Shown: positions 18,447 to 26,582 of the stretch, piece by piece | Layout: each line of letters begins with the position of its first letter | Position numbering within the stretch: position 1 is the first letter of the stretch | NCBI RefSeq assembly: GCF_013450155.1 | Contig: NZ_JACCKD010000002.1 | Span: 548,531 to 612,530, forward strand | Direction of reading: 5' to 3' | Origin: Haloechinothrix aidingensis | GTDB lineage: Bacteria > Actinomycetota > Actinomycetes > Mycobacteriales > Pseudonocardiaceae | DNA length: 64,000 nucleotides | Program-made: the position numbers and the translations under genes | The notes under the pieces: model-generated | The model's database searches: none | What the model was told of the DNA's origin: nothing | Seen by the model: the letters and a program-made list of their open reading frames with translations, nothing else

Positions 18447-18491
18447 CGCGTGACAGGCCGTCTGACGGCCCGTCAGACGGCCTGTCACGCG
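18447..18491. terminator. 45-bp perfect palindrome (22-bp arms)
   Basis: The arms 18447-18468 and 18470-18491 are exact reverse complements around one central base, starting 24 nt after the monooxygenase stop. The core is ctgacggcccgtcag. As RNA it would be a very stable hairpin, so a terminator or processing site is the simplest reading. There is no T-tract, and the near-zero loop also fits a dimeric regulator site upstream of the methyltransferase gene. Confidence 0.6.
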
Positions 18492-18629
18492 CACACCCCG
18501 ACGAGCATCCGGCACAGCGTTCCGGGCCACGGCGCGTCCCCGCGGCATCCCCGACGGCAGCCGGTTCCGGGCTCGCACGGATGGGTCACGGACCGGGCAC
18601 GGAACTACCTGCATACGAAGGGAGAGCGG

Positions 18630-19640
18630 ATGGCTGTGGACGAGGCCAGGCGTGTCGGGCTGAGAGCCATGGCCGACCTGGCGACACCGATGGCGGTACG
18701 GGTGGCGGCAACGCTACGGGTAGCCGACCACATCGCGGCCGGGTTCCGCACCGCGGCCGACATCGCCACGGTCACCGGTACCCATCCGGGCGCGCTCGAC
18801 CGCCTGCTACGGCACCTGGTCACCATCGACCTCCTGGCCGACGACGAACCCGGCGTCTACACCCTTACCGAGTCCGGGGAACACCTACGCGAGAACCATG
18901 CGGGGGGCATGCGGAAATGGCTGGACATTCACGGTGCGGTCGGGCGAGGGGATCTCAGCTTCGTCGAGCTGGCCCACACGATCCGGACCGGTTCACCGGC
19001 CTATGCCGTGCGTTACGGCGTGCCGTTCTGGGAGGACCTCGCATCCGACGACACCCTGTCGGCATCGTTCGACGTACTGATGGGGCACCACATCGACATC
19101 GACAACAGCGGGATCACAGAAGCGTACGACTGGACGAGGCTGCGGAACGTCGTCGACGTCGGTGGCGGCAACGGCGCGCTTCTCGGCAAGCTGCTGTGCC
19201 GGTATCCCGGCCTCCGCGGAACCCTCGTCGAACTGCCGGGGCCCGCGGAGGCCGCGCGCAGCCTCTTCCAGCGCGCCGGGCTCACCGCGCGCACGGAGAC
19301 GGTGACCGGGAGCTTCTTCGATCCGCTACCGCCCGGCTCGGACGGCTACCTGCTGTCCTCGGTCATCCACAACTGGGACGACGAGCACGCCACCGCGATC
19401 CTCCGGCGCTGCTCGGAAGCCGCGACCGACGACGGCGTCGTCCTCGTCGTCGAGGCGATCAACACCGCGGAGTCGCCGAACACCGCGATGGACCTGCGCA
19501 TGCTCGTCTACACCGGCGGGCGCGAACGCACCCTCGGCCAGATCGCCGAGCTCGCCGGGAACGCGCGGCTCGCCGTGCGCGCCACGTACCCGATAACCCC
19601 CACGTCGCTCACGTCAGTCATCGAGCTGGTCAAGGTCTGA
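18630..19640 (+). CDS. SAM-dependent O-methyltransferase (NcsB1/hydroxyindole type)
   Basis: A 336-aa class I methyltransferase of the plant-type O-methyltransferase family. The N-terminal winged-helix dimerisation domain spans about residues 15-95 (LRVADHIAAG, HPGALDRLLRHL). The SAM motif VVDVGGGNGALLG lies near residue 172. The catalytic-region motif SSVIHNWDDEHA is near residue 243. In neocarzinostatin, NcsB1 of this family methylates the naphthoic acid, and the aryl-acid PKS in this window makes a comparable role likely here. The ATG at 18630 has AAGGGAG 6 nt upstream; the frame is open far upstream but overlaps the previous gene there. Confidence 0.9.
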   Translation: MAVDEARRVGLRAMADLATPMAVRVAATLRVADHIAAGFRTAADIATVTGTHPGALDRLLRHLVTIDLLADDEPGVYTLTESGEHLRENHAGGMRKWLDIHGAVGRGDLSFVELAHTIRTGSPAYAVRYGVPFWEDLASDDTLSASFDVLMGHHIDIDNSGITEAYDWTRLRNVVDVGGGNGALLGKLLCRYPGLRGTLVELPGPAEAARSLFQRAGLTARTETVTGSFFDPLPPGSDGYLLSSVIHNWDDEHATAILRRCSEAATDDGVVLVVEAINTAESPNTAMDLRMLVYTGGRERTLGQIAELAGNARLAVRATYPITPTSLTSVIELVKV

Positions 19641-19680
19641 CCCGTTCCACAGGGAACGCCAACCGCCGCGGAGGATTCAC

Positions 19681-20652
19681 ATGGGAGTCGACGAAGTCGG
19701 TGCCGGCGGGAGCCACGCGCCGGCGCTGCGCGTGACGGCAAAGGAAACCGTCGCCGAAGGTGTCGTCGCTCTCGAGCTGGCACACCCGGACGGTGCCCGC
19801 CTGCCGGACTGGACACCTGGCGCGCACATCGACCTGATCCTGCCCGGCGGGCTCACGCGCCAGTACTCGTTGTGCGGCGACAGGTGGGATGCCTACCGGT
19901 ACCGGGTCGGCGTGCTCCGCGAGCCGGACGGGCGCGGCGGCTCGGCCTACGTGCACGACCGGCTGCGGGTCGGGGACAGCGTCGGCGTCGGGGGTCCACG
20001 GAACAACTTCCCACTGGTTCCCTCGGACAACTACCTGTTCATCGCGGGTGGCATCGGCATCACACCGCTGATGCCGATGCTCCACCAGGCGGACCTCCTC
20101 GGTGCGGAGTGGAGCCTCGTGTACGGGGGCCGCCACCGGGGGTCGATGGCCTTCCTCGGCGAGCTGGCACGCTACGGCGACCGCGTCCACGTGGTGCCGG
20201 AGGACGAGCGAGGGAGGCCGGACCTCGACACCTGGCTCGGCGAGCCGCGCGACGACGTCCGGGTGTACTGCTGCGGCCCGCCCGGGCTACTCGACGCGGT
20301 CGACACCGCGTGCGCCACCTGGCCCGCGCCCGCGCTACGGACCGAGCGGTTCACCGCGAGGCAGCAGGAATCGCAGGTACGGGACGCACCGTTCGAGGTC
20401 GTCCTGGCTCGCAGGGGCACGACCGTGACCGTCACGCCGGGCGTATCCGTGCTGGACGCCGTGCGCACCGCCCACGTCGACGTGCTGTCCTCCTGCATGC
20501 GCGGCACGTGTGGCACCTGCGCGACCGGCGTCCTCGACGGGGTCGTGGACCACAGGGACTCGCTGCTCACCGACGACGAGCGCGCCGCGGGCGACTGCAT
20601 GTTCCCCTGCGTGTCCCGGTCGCGCGGCGATCGGCTCGTACTGGATCTCTGA
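19681..20652 (+). CDS. Phthalate-dioxygenase-reductase-type oxidoreductase with 2Fe-2S domain
   Basis: A 323-aa electron-transfer protein of the PDR/VanB type. It has an N-terminal FMN-binding barrel (TRQYSLCGD near residue 60), an NAD-binding domain (FIAGGIGITPLMPML near 120, and YCCGPPGLLDAV near 198), and a C-terminal plant-type 2Fe-2S domain with ligands Cys272, Cys277, Cys280 and Cys310 in the canonical C-x4-C-x2-C-x29-C spacing. It would pass electrons from NADH to the P450 encoded 90 bp downstream. GGAGG precedes the ATG by 7 nt. A fused reductase/ferredoxin dedicated to one P450 is uncommon in clusters, where partners are usually borrowed. Confidence 0.93.
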   Translation: MGVDEVGAGGSHAPALRVTAKETVAEGVVALELAHPDGARLPDWTPGAHIDLILPGGLTRQYSLCGDRWDAYRYRVGVLREPDGRGGSAYVHDRLRVGDSVGVGGPRNNFPLVPSDNYLFIAGGIGITPLMPMLHQADLLGAEWSLVYGGRHRGSMAFLGELARYGDRVHVVPEDERGRPDLDTWLGEPRDDVRVYCCGPPGLLDAVDTACATWPAPALRTERFTARQQESQVRDAPFEVVLARRGTTVTVTPGVSVLDAVRTAHVDVLSSCMRGTCGTCATGVLDGVVDHRDSLLTDDERAAGDCMFPCVSRSRGDRLVLDL

Positions 20653-20742
20653 CCACGGCTGCCGGACCTCGACGAACCGCGGTGACGGCGGGCCACCACG
20701 AACAGCCGGATCGACAGGCTCCCCGCGACGGAGGCAGTAACC

Positions 20743-21981
20743 ATGACCGAGACACTCTCCCCCACGGCCGCCCGCTCTGGGGCGCCGGTACCCGTCATCG
20801 ACACCGACCCCTTCGGCAGGCAGCAGCTGGAGGACCCGTTCCCGCTCGAGGTCGCGCTGCGCGAGGCCGGACCACTCGTGTACCTCAGCGCCCACGACAT
20901 CTACGCGATGGCCCGCTACGAGCACGTGTACGCGGGGCTGCGCGACTGGCAGAGCTTCCAGTCCGGAGCAGGGGTGGGTCTGTCGAACTTCCGGATCCGG
21001 AAGCCATGGCGGCAGCTCAGCGCCGTGGTCGAGGCCGACCCCCCGCAGCACGACGCGCCACGCCGGGTGCTGGCCGACCTCCTCGGCCCCCGCGCGCAGC
21101 GCCGCCTGCGAACCGAGTGGACCGCTGTGGCCGAGGAGATGGTCGACGGGTTGCTGGCCGCCCGGGCGGGAGCGGGTGTCGAGTTCGACGCCGTGTCCAT
21201 GCTCGCGAAGGCGTACCCGTTGCGGGTGTTCCCGGACGCGCTCGGCATCCCGGAAGCGGGCAGGGAGAACCTGTTGCCGTTCAGCGATTTCCTGCTCAAC
21301 GCCTTCGGGCCGCGGAACGACCTCGTCGCGGCGAGCGCCCCGCGAGCGCGGGAGCTCTCGGAGTGGGTCAGCGCCCACTGCGAGCGTGAGGCGCTTGCCG
21401 AAGGTGGGTTCGGAGCCCAGATCTGGTCGGCGGCCGACCGCGGTGAGATCACCGTCCAGCAAGCGCCACAGGTGGTGCGTTCGCTGTTCGCGGCGGGGGT
21501 CAACACGACGGTGCACGCGCTGGCTGCGGTGCTGCACGCCCTCGCTACCCACCCCGAGCAGTGGCAACGACTGCGCGCCGAGCCGGGTCTCGCGCGTGTG
21601 GCGTTCGACGAGGCGGTGCGCTGGGCCTCACCGGTCCAGACGTTCTTCCGGACGGCCACCGGTGACACCCGTGTCGGGGATGCGGTGGTTCCCGACGGCG
21701 CGAAGGTCCTGATGTTCCTCGGGGCAGCCAACCGCGATCCCCGGAGGTGGGCCGACCCCGATGTGTTCGATGTGTCCCGCGACCCGTCCGGGCATCTGGG
21801 CTTCGGGTTCGGCATCCACCAGTGCGTCGGCCAGAACATCGCCCGGCTCGAGGCCGAGTGCCTGCTCACGGCGCTCGCCGAACGGGTGGCGGCCATCGAG
21901 ATCGCCGGTCCGCCCCGTCGCAGGCTCAACAACACGCTGCGGTCCTGGGACTCGGTACCGGTCCGGGTGTGGCCGGCATGA
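20743..21981 (+). CDS. Cytochrome P450, CYP199-like
   Basis: A 412-aa P450 with heme loop FGFGIHQCVG (Cys361) followed by QNIARLEAECLL, wording typical of the CYP199 aromatic-acid oxidisers. The I-helix reads LFAAGVNTTVHAL: the acidic residue normally before Thr is Asn, which may alter proton delivery. CYP199 enzymes hydroxylate or O-demethylate para-substituted benzoic and related aryl acids, which would suit the aryl acid made by the second PKS (inference). GGAGG lies 7 nt before the ATG. It is paired with the ferredoxin-fused reductase gene directly upstream. Confidence 0.9.
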   Translation: MTETLSPTAARSGAPVPVIDTDPFGRQQLEDPFPLEVALREAGPLVYLSAHDIYAMARYEHVYAGLRDWQSFQSGAGVGLSNFRIRKPWRQLSAVVEADPPQHDAPRRVLADLLGPRAQRRLRTEWTAVAEEMVDGLLAARAGAGVEFDAVSMLAKAYPLRVFPDALGIPEAGRENLLPFSDFLLNAFGPRNDLVAASAPRARELSEWVSAHCEREALAEGGFGAQIWSAADRGEITVQQAPQVVRSLFAAGVNTTVHALAAVLHALATHPEQWQRLRAEPGLARVAFDEAVRWASPVQTFFRTATGDTRVGDAVVPDGAKVLMFLGAANRDPRRWADPDVFDVSRDPSGHLGFGFGIHQCVGQNIARLEAECLLTALAERVAAIEIAGPPRRRLNNTLRSWDSVPVRVWPA

Positions 21982-22168
21982 AGATTTCACAGCGGTTCCC
22001 GTGTTCTGCGCACTGGTGACCGGCGGCGACGGTAGCCAGACTGCAGGAGTCCACGGAACCGACGTGGCGCGGTCGAACCGATTGCGCCGGCACGCGAGAG
22101 GCACATCGGACGGCATCGCCGGTACACGGCCATGTCGGGCCCGTGGAAGACGAGCTTGGAGTGAGTAG

Positions 22169-23485
22169 ATGAACGCCGCACCGACGACTCCGACGACCGG
22201 CGGACAAGCTGACCTGCTCAGCGTCGACGCCGACTACCTGTGGCACCCCTGGTCGCCGAGCCGGGTCAACGCGGAGACAACGGTCGCGGTGTCCGGCCAG
22301 GGGTGCGAGGTCCGGGACGCGGACGGGCATCGCTATCTCGACGCCAGGTCGTCGGGGCTCAACGCGAACCTCGGCTACGGGTGCCGGCCGGTCATCGATG
22401 CGGTGAGTGAGCAGCTGTCCCGGCTGATGACCTACGACCTGGGGGAAGGTGCCAACGTGCCGGCGATCCGGCTGGCTCAGCGCATCGCCGAGCTGACCGG
22501 ACCCCGGCTGACCCGCACCTTCTTCTGCAACAGCGGGTCCGAGGCCGTGGAGGCCACCATCCGGGTCGCGCGGTTCTACCACGCGGCGCTCGGCTCGCCG
22601 GAGCGCAACATCATTGTGTCACTGGACAACGCGTACCACGGCGCGACCATGGCGGCCGCCGCGTGCTCGGCGGCTTCATCCCCCTTCGCGGACGCGGTGG
22701 CTCCCCCGGGATTCGTCACCGTGCCCAGGCCCGTTCCGGAGGCCGGTCCGAGCGGTTCCGACGGGGTCGAGGCACTGCGGGACTTCCTTGCCGAGAACGG
22801 CGAACGCACGGCTGCCGTGATCGTCGAGCCGGTTCAGGCCCGCGGCGCCTACATCAGTCCGGACAATTACCTCCGCGCCGCGCGGGAACTGTGCGACAGG
22901 CACGGGGTGCTGCTCGTCCTCGACGAGGTGACTACGGGGTTCGGAAGGACAGGGCGGATGTTCGGCTACGAGCACGCCGGCATCCCGCCCGACGTCCTGC
23001 TGACCAGCAAGGGCCTGGGTGCGGGGTACGTGTCACTCGCCGCGGTCACCACGACCGAGCACGTCTTCGACGTCTTCGACCGGAACAAGAGGGAGATGGC
23101 CGGTTTCGTCCACGGGCACACGCACTCCGGGCACGCGGCCGCGTGTGCGGCGGGGCTTGCCGTCATCGACTTCATCGACACCGAGGGCATACTCGCGAAC
23201 GTCCGGGCACGCGGGGACCAGTTGCTGGATGCGCTGGCCGAGGTCCACTCGTTGCCGTTCGTGCACGACGTCCGCGGACGCGGCCTGCTGGTCGCCGTCG
23301 AGACGGACAGCCGGCGGCGTGCCTCGCGGATGCGCAGGCACATGCGGGCAGCAGGCGTACTCGTGCGGCGTGTCGGCCCGAACGTGCTCCTCGCCCCACC
23401 GCTCGTCGTCACGTCCAGCGAGATCGACCGGATCGCGACCTCGCTGGTCGCCGCGGCAGGAGTGGTCGGTACCGGTCCCGGCTGA
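22169..23485 (+). CDS. Class III PLP-dependent aminotransferase
   Basis: A 438-aa fold-type I aminotransferase of the ornithine/GABA class. NSGSEAVEATIRVARFYH is near residue 115 and the PLP-ring Asp lies in LVLDEVTTGFGRTGRMF near residue 250. The Schiff-base Lys is Lys281 in LLTSKGLGAGY, and GHTHSGHAAACAA follows near residue 315. The family moves an amino group between a terminal aldehyde or ketone and an amino acid. In this cluster it could create an amino-sugar or beta-amino-acid precursor, but nothing in the sequence fixes the substrate. It lies 187 bp after the P450 and 68 bp before the exporter gene, probably in one transcript with the latter. Confidence 0.9.
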   Translation: MNAAPTTPTTGGQADLLSVDADYLWHPWSPSRVNAETTVAVSGQGCEVRDADGHRYLDARSSGLNANLGYGCRPVIDAVSEQLSRLMTYDLGEGANVPAIRLAQRIAELTGPRLTRTFFCNSGSEAVEATIRVARFYHAALGSPERNIIVSLDNAYHGATMAAAACSAASSPFADAVAPPGFVTVPRPVPEAGPSGSDGVEALRDFLAENGERTAAVIVEPVQARGAYISPDNYLRAARELCDRHGVLLVLDEVTTGFGRTGRMFGYEHAGIPPDVLLTSKGLGAGYVSLAAVTTTEHVFDVFDRNKREMAGFVHGHTHSGHAAACAAGLAVIDFIDTEGILANVRARGDQLLDALAEVHSLPFVHDVRGRGLLVAVETDSRRRASRMRRHMRAAGVLVRRVGPNVLLAPPLVVTSSEIDRIATSLVAAAGVVGTGPG

Positions 23486-23553
23486 GCGTCGGACGTCGGA
23501 AGGAGATCGCCAATGCCTCTGGCACGGGAATCGACAATCAAGGGAGGACGAGC

Positions 23554-25044
23554 GTGACCACGGCAGATTCGAGTCCGCCTCCGGACGGGGCCGCCACAGA
23601 ACAGGCGGCGGACCCCCGGCGATGGTGGGTACTCACGTTACTTTCCGGCCTGCAGTTCATGATCTTGCTGGACATGACCGTCGTGAACGTGGCGCTCCCG
23701 AGGATCCAGGACGGTCTCGGATTCTCCGCGTCCGGCCTGGCCTGGGTCGTCAACGCGTACGTGCTGGCCGCGGGCGGGCTGCTGATGCTCGGCGGCCGGT
23801 TGGCCGATGTGTTCGGCAGGCGGCGCTTGCTCCTGACCGGCGTCACCGTCTTCGCGGTATCGTCGGCGATCTGCGGCTTCTCGGCGTTCCCGGGAATGAT
23901 GATCGTGGGCCGGTTCGGGCAGGGGACCGCGGAGGCGCTGGCCGCGCCCGCGTCACTGGGCCTGATCGCCCTGCTGTTCACCGACCCGAAGGAGCGCACC
24001 AAGGCGCTGGGCGTCTGGAGCGGGCTCATGGGGCTCGGCGGCACACTCGGCTACGTCATCTCCGGCACCCTGACCGACCTGGCGTCCTGGCGCTGGATCT
24101 TCCTCATCAACATTCCGGTGGCACTCGTGGTGCTTGTACTGCTGCCCCGGCTGGTCGGCGAGAGCCGGATGGTGCGCGACAAGAACCTCGGGCTCGATGT
24201 CACCGGCGCGACCACCATGACCGCGGGGTTGATCGCCGTCGTCTACGGATTGCTGCAGGCTGCCGAGAACCCGTGGGGCTCGGCCGGGGTGACGATTCCG
24301 CTCGGCACCGGCATCGCGCTTCTCGTCGCGACGGTCATCATCGAACTCCGCGCACGGAACCCGCTCATCCCGCTTGGTTTCTTCGCCAACCGGACACGGT
24401 CGGTGGTCAACATCGCCACGTTGTTCTTCATGGCGGCGTTCATCCCGTACACCTTCATGCTGACCCTGTTCATGCAGAACGTCCGGGGGTTCTCCCCGTT
24501 GGTGACCGGCTTCGCCTGGCTGCCCCTCAGCGCCGCGATCGCGAGCGGCATCGGCACGGGTACCATGCTGATTCCCCGGGTGGGCGTCAAGGCGGTGGCG
24601 ACGATCGGATACCTCGGCGCGGGCGCGGGACTGTTGCTGACAAGCATGATCGACGCCGAGGCGTCCTACGTCACCGGCATCTTGCCCGGAATGGTCGTGT
24701 TCGGACTGTTCGCCGGTGCTTCCATGCCTGCAGCGACCAATGCCGCGCTGCACAAGGTCACCGGCCAGAACTCCAGCTTGGCGTCCGGGGTGCAGACCAC
24801 CATGCAACAAGTCGGCGCCGCGCTCGGGGTCGCCGTGCTGGTCACCCTCGCGGTGCGCCACGCAACCGACGCGATAGAGCGCTCCGTACCGGCCGATGTC
24901 GCCACGACCGAGGGTTACGCGCTGGCATTCCGGATCGGAGCCGTGCTGATACTCGCCGGCGGAGTCCTCATCATGGCCCTGCTCGAGCGGGTCGGCAAGG
25001 AGGTGCGGGACCCGACGGCCGAGCGCGTCGCGGTAGGCGCCTGA
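23554..25044 (+). CDS. MFS drug exporter, DHA2 family (14 TM)
   Basis: A 496-aa major facilitator of the EmrB/QacA type with about 14 hydrophobic helices. The diagnostic DHA2 segment LLDMTVVNVALPRIQ is in helix 1, and the loop 2-3 motif GRLADVFGRRR is intact. C-1027 and other enediyne clusters carry a similar efflux pump (SgcB type) for product export and self-protection. The GTG at 23554 has GGGAGGA 7 nt upstream; the open frame extends far upstream but through the aminotransferase. A strong hairpin follows the stop. Confidence 0.9.
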   Translation: MTTADSSPPPDGAATEQAADPRRWWVLTLLSGLQFMILLDMTVVNVALPRIQDGLGFSASGLAWVVNAYVLAAGGLLMLGGRLADVFGRRRLLLTGVTVFAVSSAICGFSAFPGMMIVGRFGQGTAEALAAPASLGLIALLFTDPKERTKALGVWSGLMGLGGTLGYVISGTLTDLASWRWIFLINIPVALVVLVLLPRLVGESRMVRDKNLGLDVTGATTMTAGLIAVVYGLLQAAENPWGSAGVTIPLGTGIALLVATVIIELRARNPLIPLGFFANRTRSVVNIATLFFMAAFIPYTFMLTLFMQNVRGFSPLVTGFAWLPLSAAIASGIGTGTMLIPRVGVKAVATIGYLGAGAGLLLTSMIDAEASYVTGILPGMVVFGLFAGASMPAATNAALHKVTGQNSSLASGVQTTMQQVGAALGVAVLVTLAVRHATDAIERSVPADVATTEGYALAFRIGAVLILAGGVLIMALLERVGKEVRDPTAERVAVGA

Positions 25045-25050
25045 GAACGG

Positions 25051-25080
25051 TTCGCCGGGAGGCTACGACCTCCCGGCGAA
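25051..25080 (+). terminator. Hairpin after the DHA2 exporter gene
   Basis: ttcgccgggagg (25051-25062) pairs perfectly with cctcccggcgaa (25069-25080) around a 6-nt loop, 7 nt after the exporter stop. A 12-bp GC-rich stem without a clear T-tract. Confidence 0.75.
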
Positions 25081-25153
25081 TCCGTGCGTTCTCGCACGGC
25101 GAGTGCGCACCACTCCGGAAAGTGAGTTCCAGAAAACAAGGAGGCCGAACACC

Positions 25154-25447
25154 ATGTCCACCGCACCGAAAACCGCACAGAACATCGATACCACGTTCAC
25201 GGCGACGATCATCGAGGACGACAACAGCGGGTGGCCCTGCGTGCAGATGCCCGGTTCCGGCGACTACTTCGGCACCCGGAAACCGGTGAAGGTCGCCGGG
25301 ACGATCGACGGACACTCGTTCCAGGCGACAATGCTCCCGATCGGCGGCGGAGTCCACATGCTGCCCGTCAAGGCTCAAGTGCGCAAGGCAGTCGGCAAGA
25401 CTGTCGGCGACGAGGTGACCGTGCACCTCGAGCAGCGGTACAGCTGA
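25154..25447 (+). CDS. DUF1905 family small beta-barrel protein
   Basis: A 97-aa protein matching the DUF1905 domain: FTATIIEDDNSGWPCVQMP, then VKVAGTIDGHSFQATMLPIGGGVHMLPVKAQVRKAVG and a final strand EVTVHLEQRY. Family members are small soluble beta proteins, often fused to YdeI-type domains, of unknown activity. AAGGAGG lies 9 nt before the ATG at 25154. It has its own upstream terminator and a shared hairpin downstream, so it may be an independent unit. Confidence 0.8.
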   Translation: MSTAPKTAQNIDTTFTATIIEDDNSGWPCVQMPGSGDYFGTRKPVKVAGTIDGHSFQATMLPIGGGVHMLPVKAQVRKAVGKTVGDEVTVHLEQRYS

Positions 25448-25537
25448 CCCGGCCTACATGGTCGTCACGAGTCCCGTGCCGTCCCGGTGCCGTACAGACG
25501 CGCGGGCCGGGCCGCCTGCCGGCGGCGCGGCGTTTCG

Positions 25538-25573
25538 GGGTGCGGGAGCGGCCGCCAGGTCGCTCCCGCACCC
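25538..25573. terminator. Bidirectional hairpin between convergent genes
   Basis: gggtgcgggagcg (25538-25550) and cgctcccgcaccc (25561-25573) are perfect complements with a 10-nt loop, located between the convergent DUF1905 and alpha/beta-hydrolase genes. It could end both transcripts. Confidence 0.7.
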
Positions 25574-25598
25574 GCGCGGGTACACGAGCACCCGCGAG

Positions 25599-26414
25599 CT
25601 ACGCGACCGCGTTCTCGCTCGCCAGCACGCTGCTCAACCGCTCGGCGAAGTCCTCCGGCTGCCAGAGGAAGCCGCCGTGATCGCCGGGGAACTCGACAGG
25701 CGAGGTGCCGAGCAGCTCGGCCAAGGCTGTCGAGGTCCGGTGAGTGACCAGGCCGCGGGAGTCGGCGCCGACGCCCACGACCACCCGGGTCGGGCCGGTG
25801 ACCAACGCGGCGCTGTCCAGCCGGTACCCGGTCGTTCCCTTCAGCTCGTGGCAGAAGAACCGAGTAGCGTCCGCGAGGTCCTGTTCGGCGGATTCTCCCG
25901 GCGGTGGCGGGTCGGCGTCGGCGCCGTATCCGGACACGGCCAGGAACTTCCGCCATGCCGCGTCCAGGCCGTCCCCGCGGAACGTATCGATGACCGCGTC
26001 GATGTCGGCACGCCGGTCACCGGCATCCGGAAGGAGTTCCAGCAGGGGTGGCTCGTGTGCGACGAGCGTCCGGATCCGGCCCGGATGCCGCAGGGTCAGC
26101 GCCAGGCCGGTCACCGCGCCGCCGCTGCTGCCGAACATGTCGGCGGTGCCGGCTCCCAGGTGGTCCAGGAGGGCAGCCAGGTCGTCGGCTCGGAGTTCGG
26201 GGGTGGAATCCTGGTCCGGGTCGTCGAGCGGGCTACCCGAGATGCCGCGCGGGTCGTGGGTGACGACCGTGTAGTCGCGTGCGAGCGCCTCGGCCAGCTG
26301 GCCGAAGGCCGCCGCCGCCATCGGCGCACCCGCGACGAGCAGCAGTGGCCCCGCACCGCGCACTTCGTAACGCAGGCGCGCACCCGGGACGCTGATGGTG
26401 TGGGTGGTGGTCAT
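25599..26414 (-). CDS. Alpha/beta hydrolase
   Basis: A 271-aa alpha/beta-fold hydrolase. It has the oxyanion segment PLLLVAGAPMAAA, VVTHDPRGISGSP near residue 47, the nucleophile elbow MFGSSGGAVTG near residue 96 with Ser at the elbow, and a C-terminal His in FPGDHGGFLWQPEDFA. It is closest to the TAP/haloperoxidase-like hydrolases common near regulators and SDR genes; substrate unknown. It starts at an ATG 84 bp downstream of a 21-bp tandem repeat that may be its operator. Its role in the main pathway is doubtful. Confidence 0.85.
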   Translation of the reverse strand: MTTTHTISVPGARLRYEVRGAGPLLLVAGAPMAAAAFGQLAEALARDYTVVTHDPRGISGSPLDDPDQDSTPELRADDLAALLDHLGAGTADMFGSSGGAVTGLALTLRHPGRIRTLVAHEPPLLELLPDAGDRRADIDAVIDTFRGDGLDAAWRKFLAVSGYGADADPPPPGESAEQDLADATRFFCHELKGTTGYRLDSAALVTGPTRVVVGVGADSRGLVTHRTSTALAELLGTSPVEFPGDHGGFLWQPEDFAERLSSVLASENAVA

Positions 26415-26498
26415 AACCTCGTCCTTCCCCTGAGGGTTCGTCCGCGTTCGCGGGGTGACGAGGGAAGGACTCCGGCTCGGGAATCAACTCATCGCCGC

Positions 26499-26557
26499 AC
26501 CACCCGATCCGGTGATCTGACCACCCGATCCGGTGATCTGACCACCCGATCCGGTGA
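26499..26557. repeat. Three tandem 21-bp repeats with near-palindromic core
   Basis: Copies at 26499-26519 and 26520-26540 are identical; a third, 26541-26557, is truncated after 17 bp. The core CACCCGATCCGGTG is a near palindrome (consensus CACCsGATCsGGTG). The 21-bp period equals two helical turns, so three dimeric regulator sites would lie on one DNA face, upstream of the alpha/beta-hydrolase gene. Confidence 0.75.
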
Positions 26558-26582
26558 CGCGCGCGCCGTGTCGCCGGTGGCC

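Noticed and set aside
17961-18629. Upstream extension of the methyltransferase frame
   Set aside because: It overlaps the monooxygenase gene in another frame and crosses the 45-bp palindrome; a good ribosome site exists at 18630.
22663-23553. Upstream extension of the exporter frame to nearly 800 residues
   Set aside because: It runs inside the aminotransferase gene in another frame; GTG 23554 has a strong ribosome site directly before the first membrane helix region.
26499-26557. Possible CRISPR or iteron origin
   Set aside because: Only 2.8 directly abutting copies, no spacers, no replication gene nearby.
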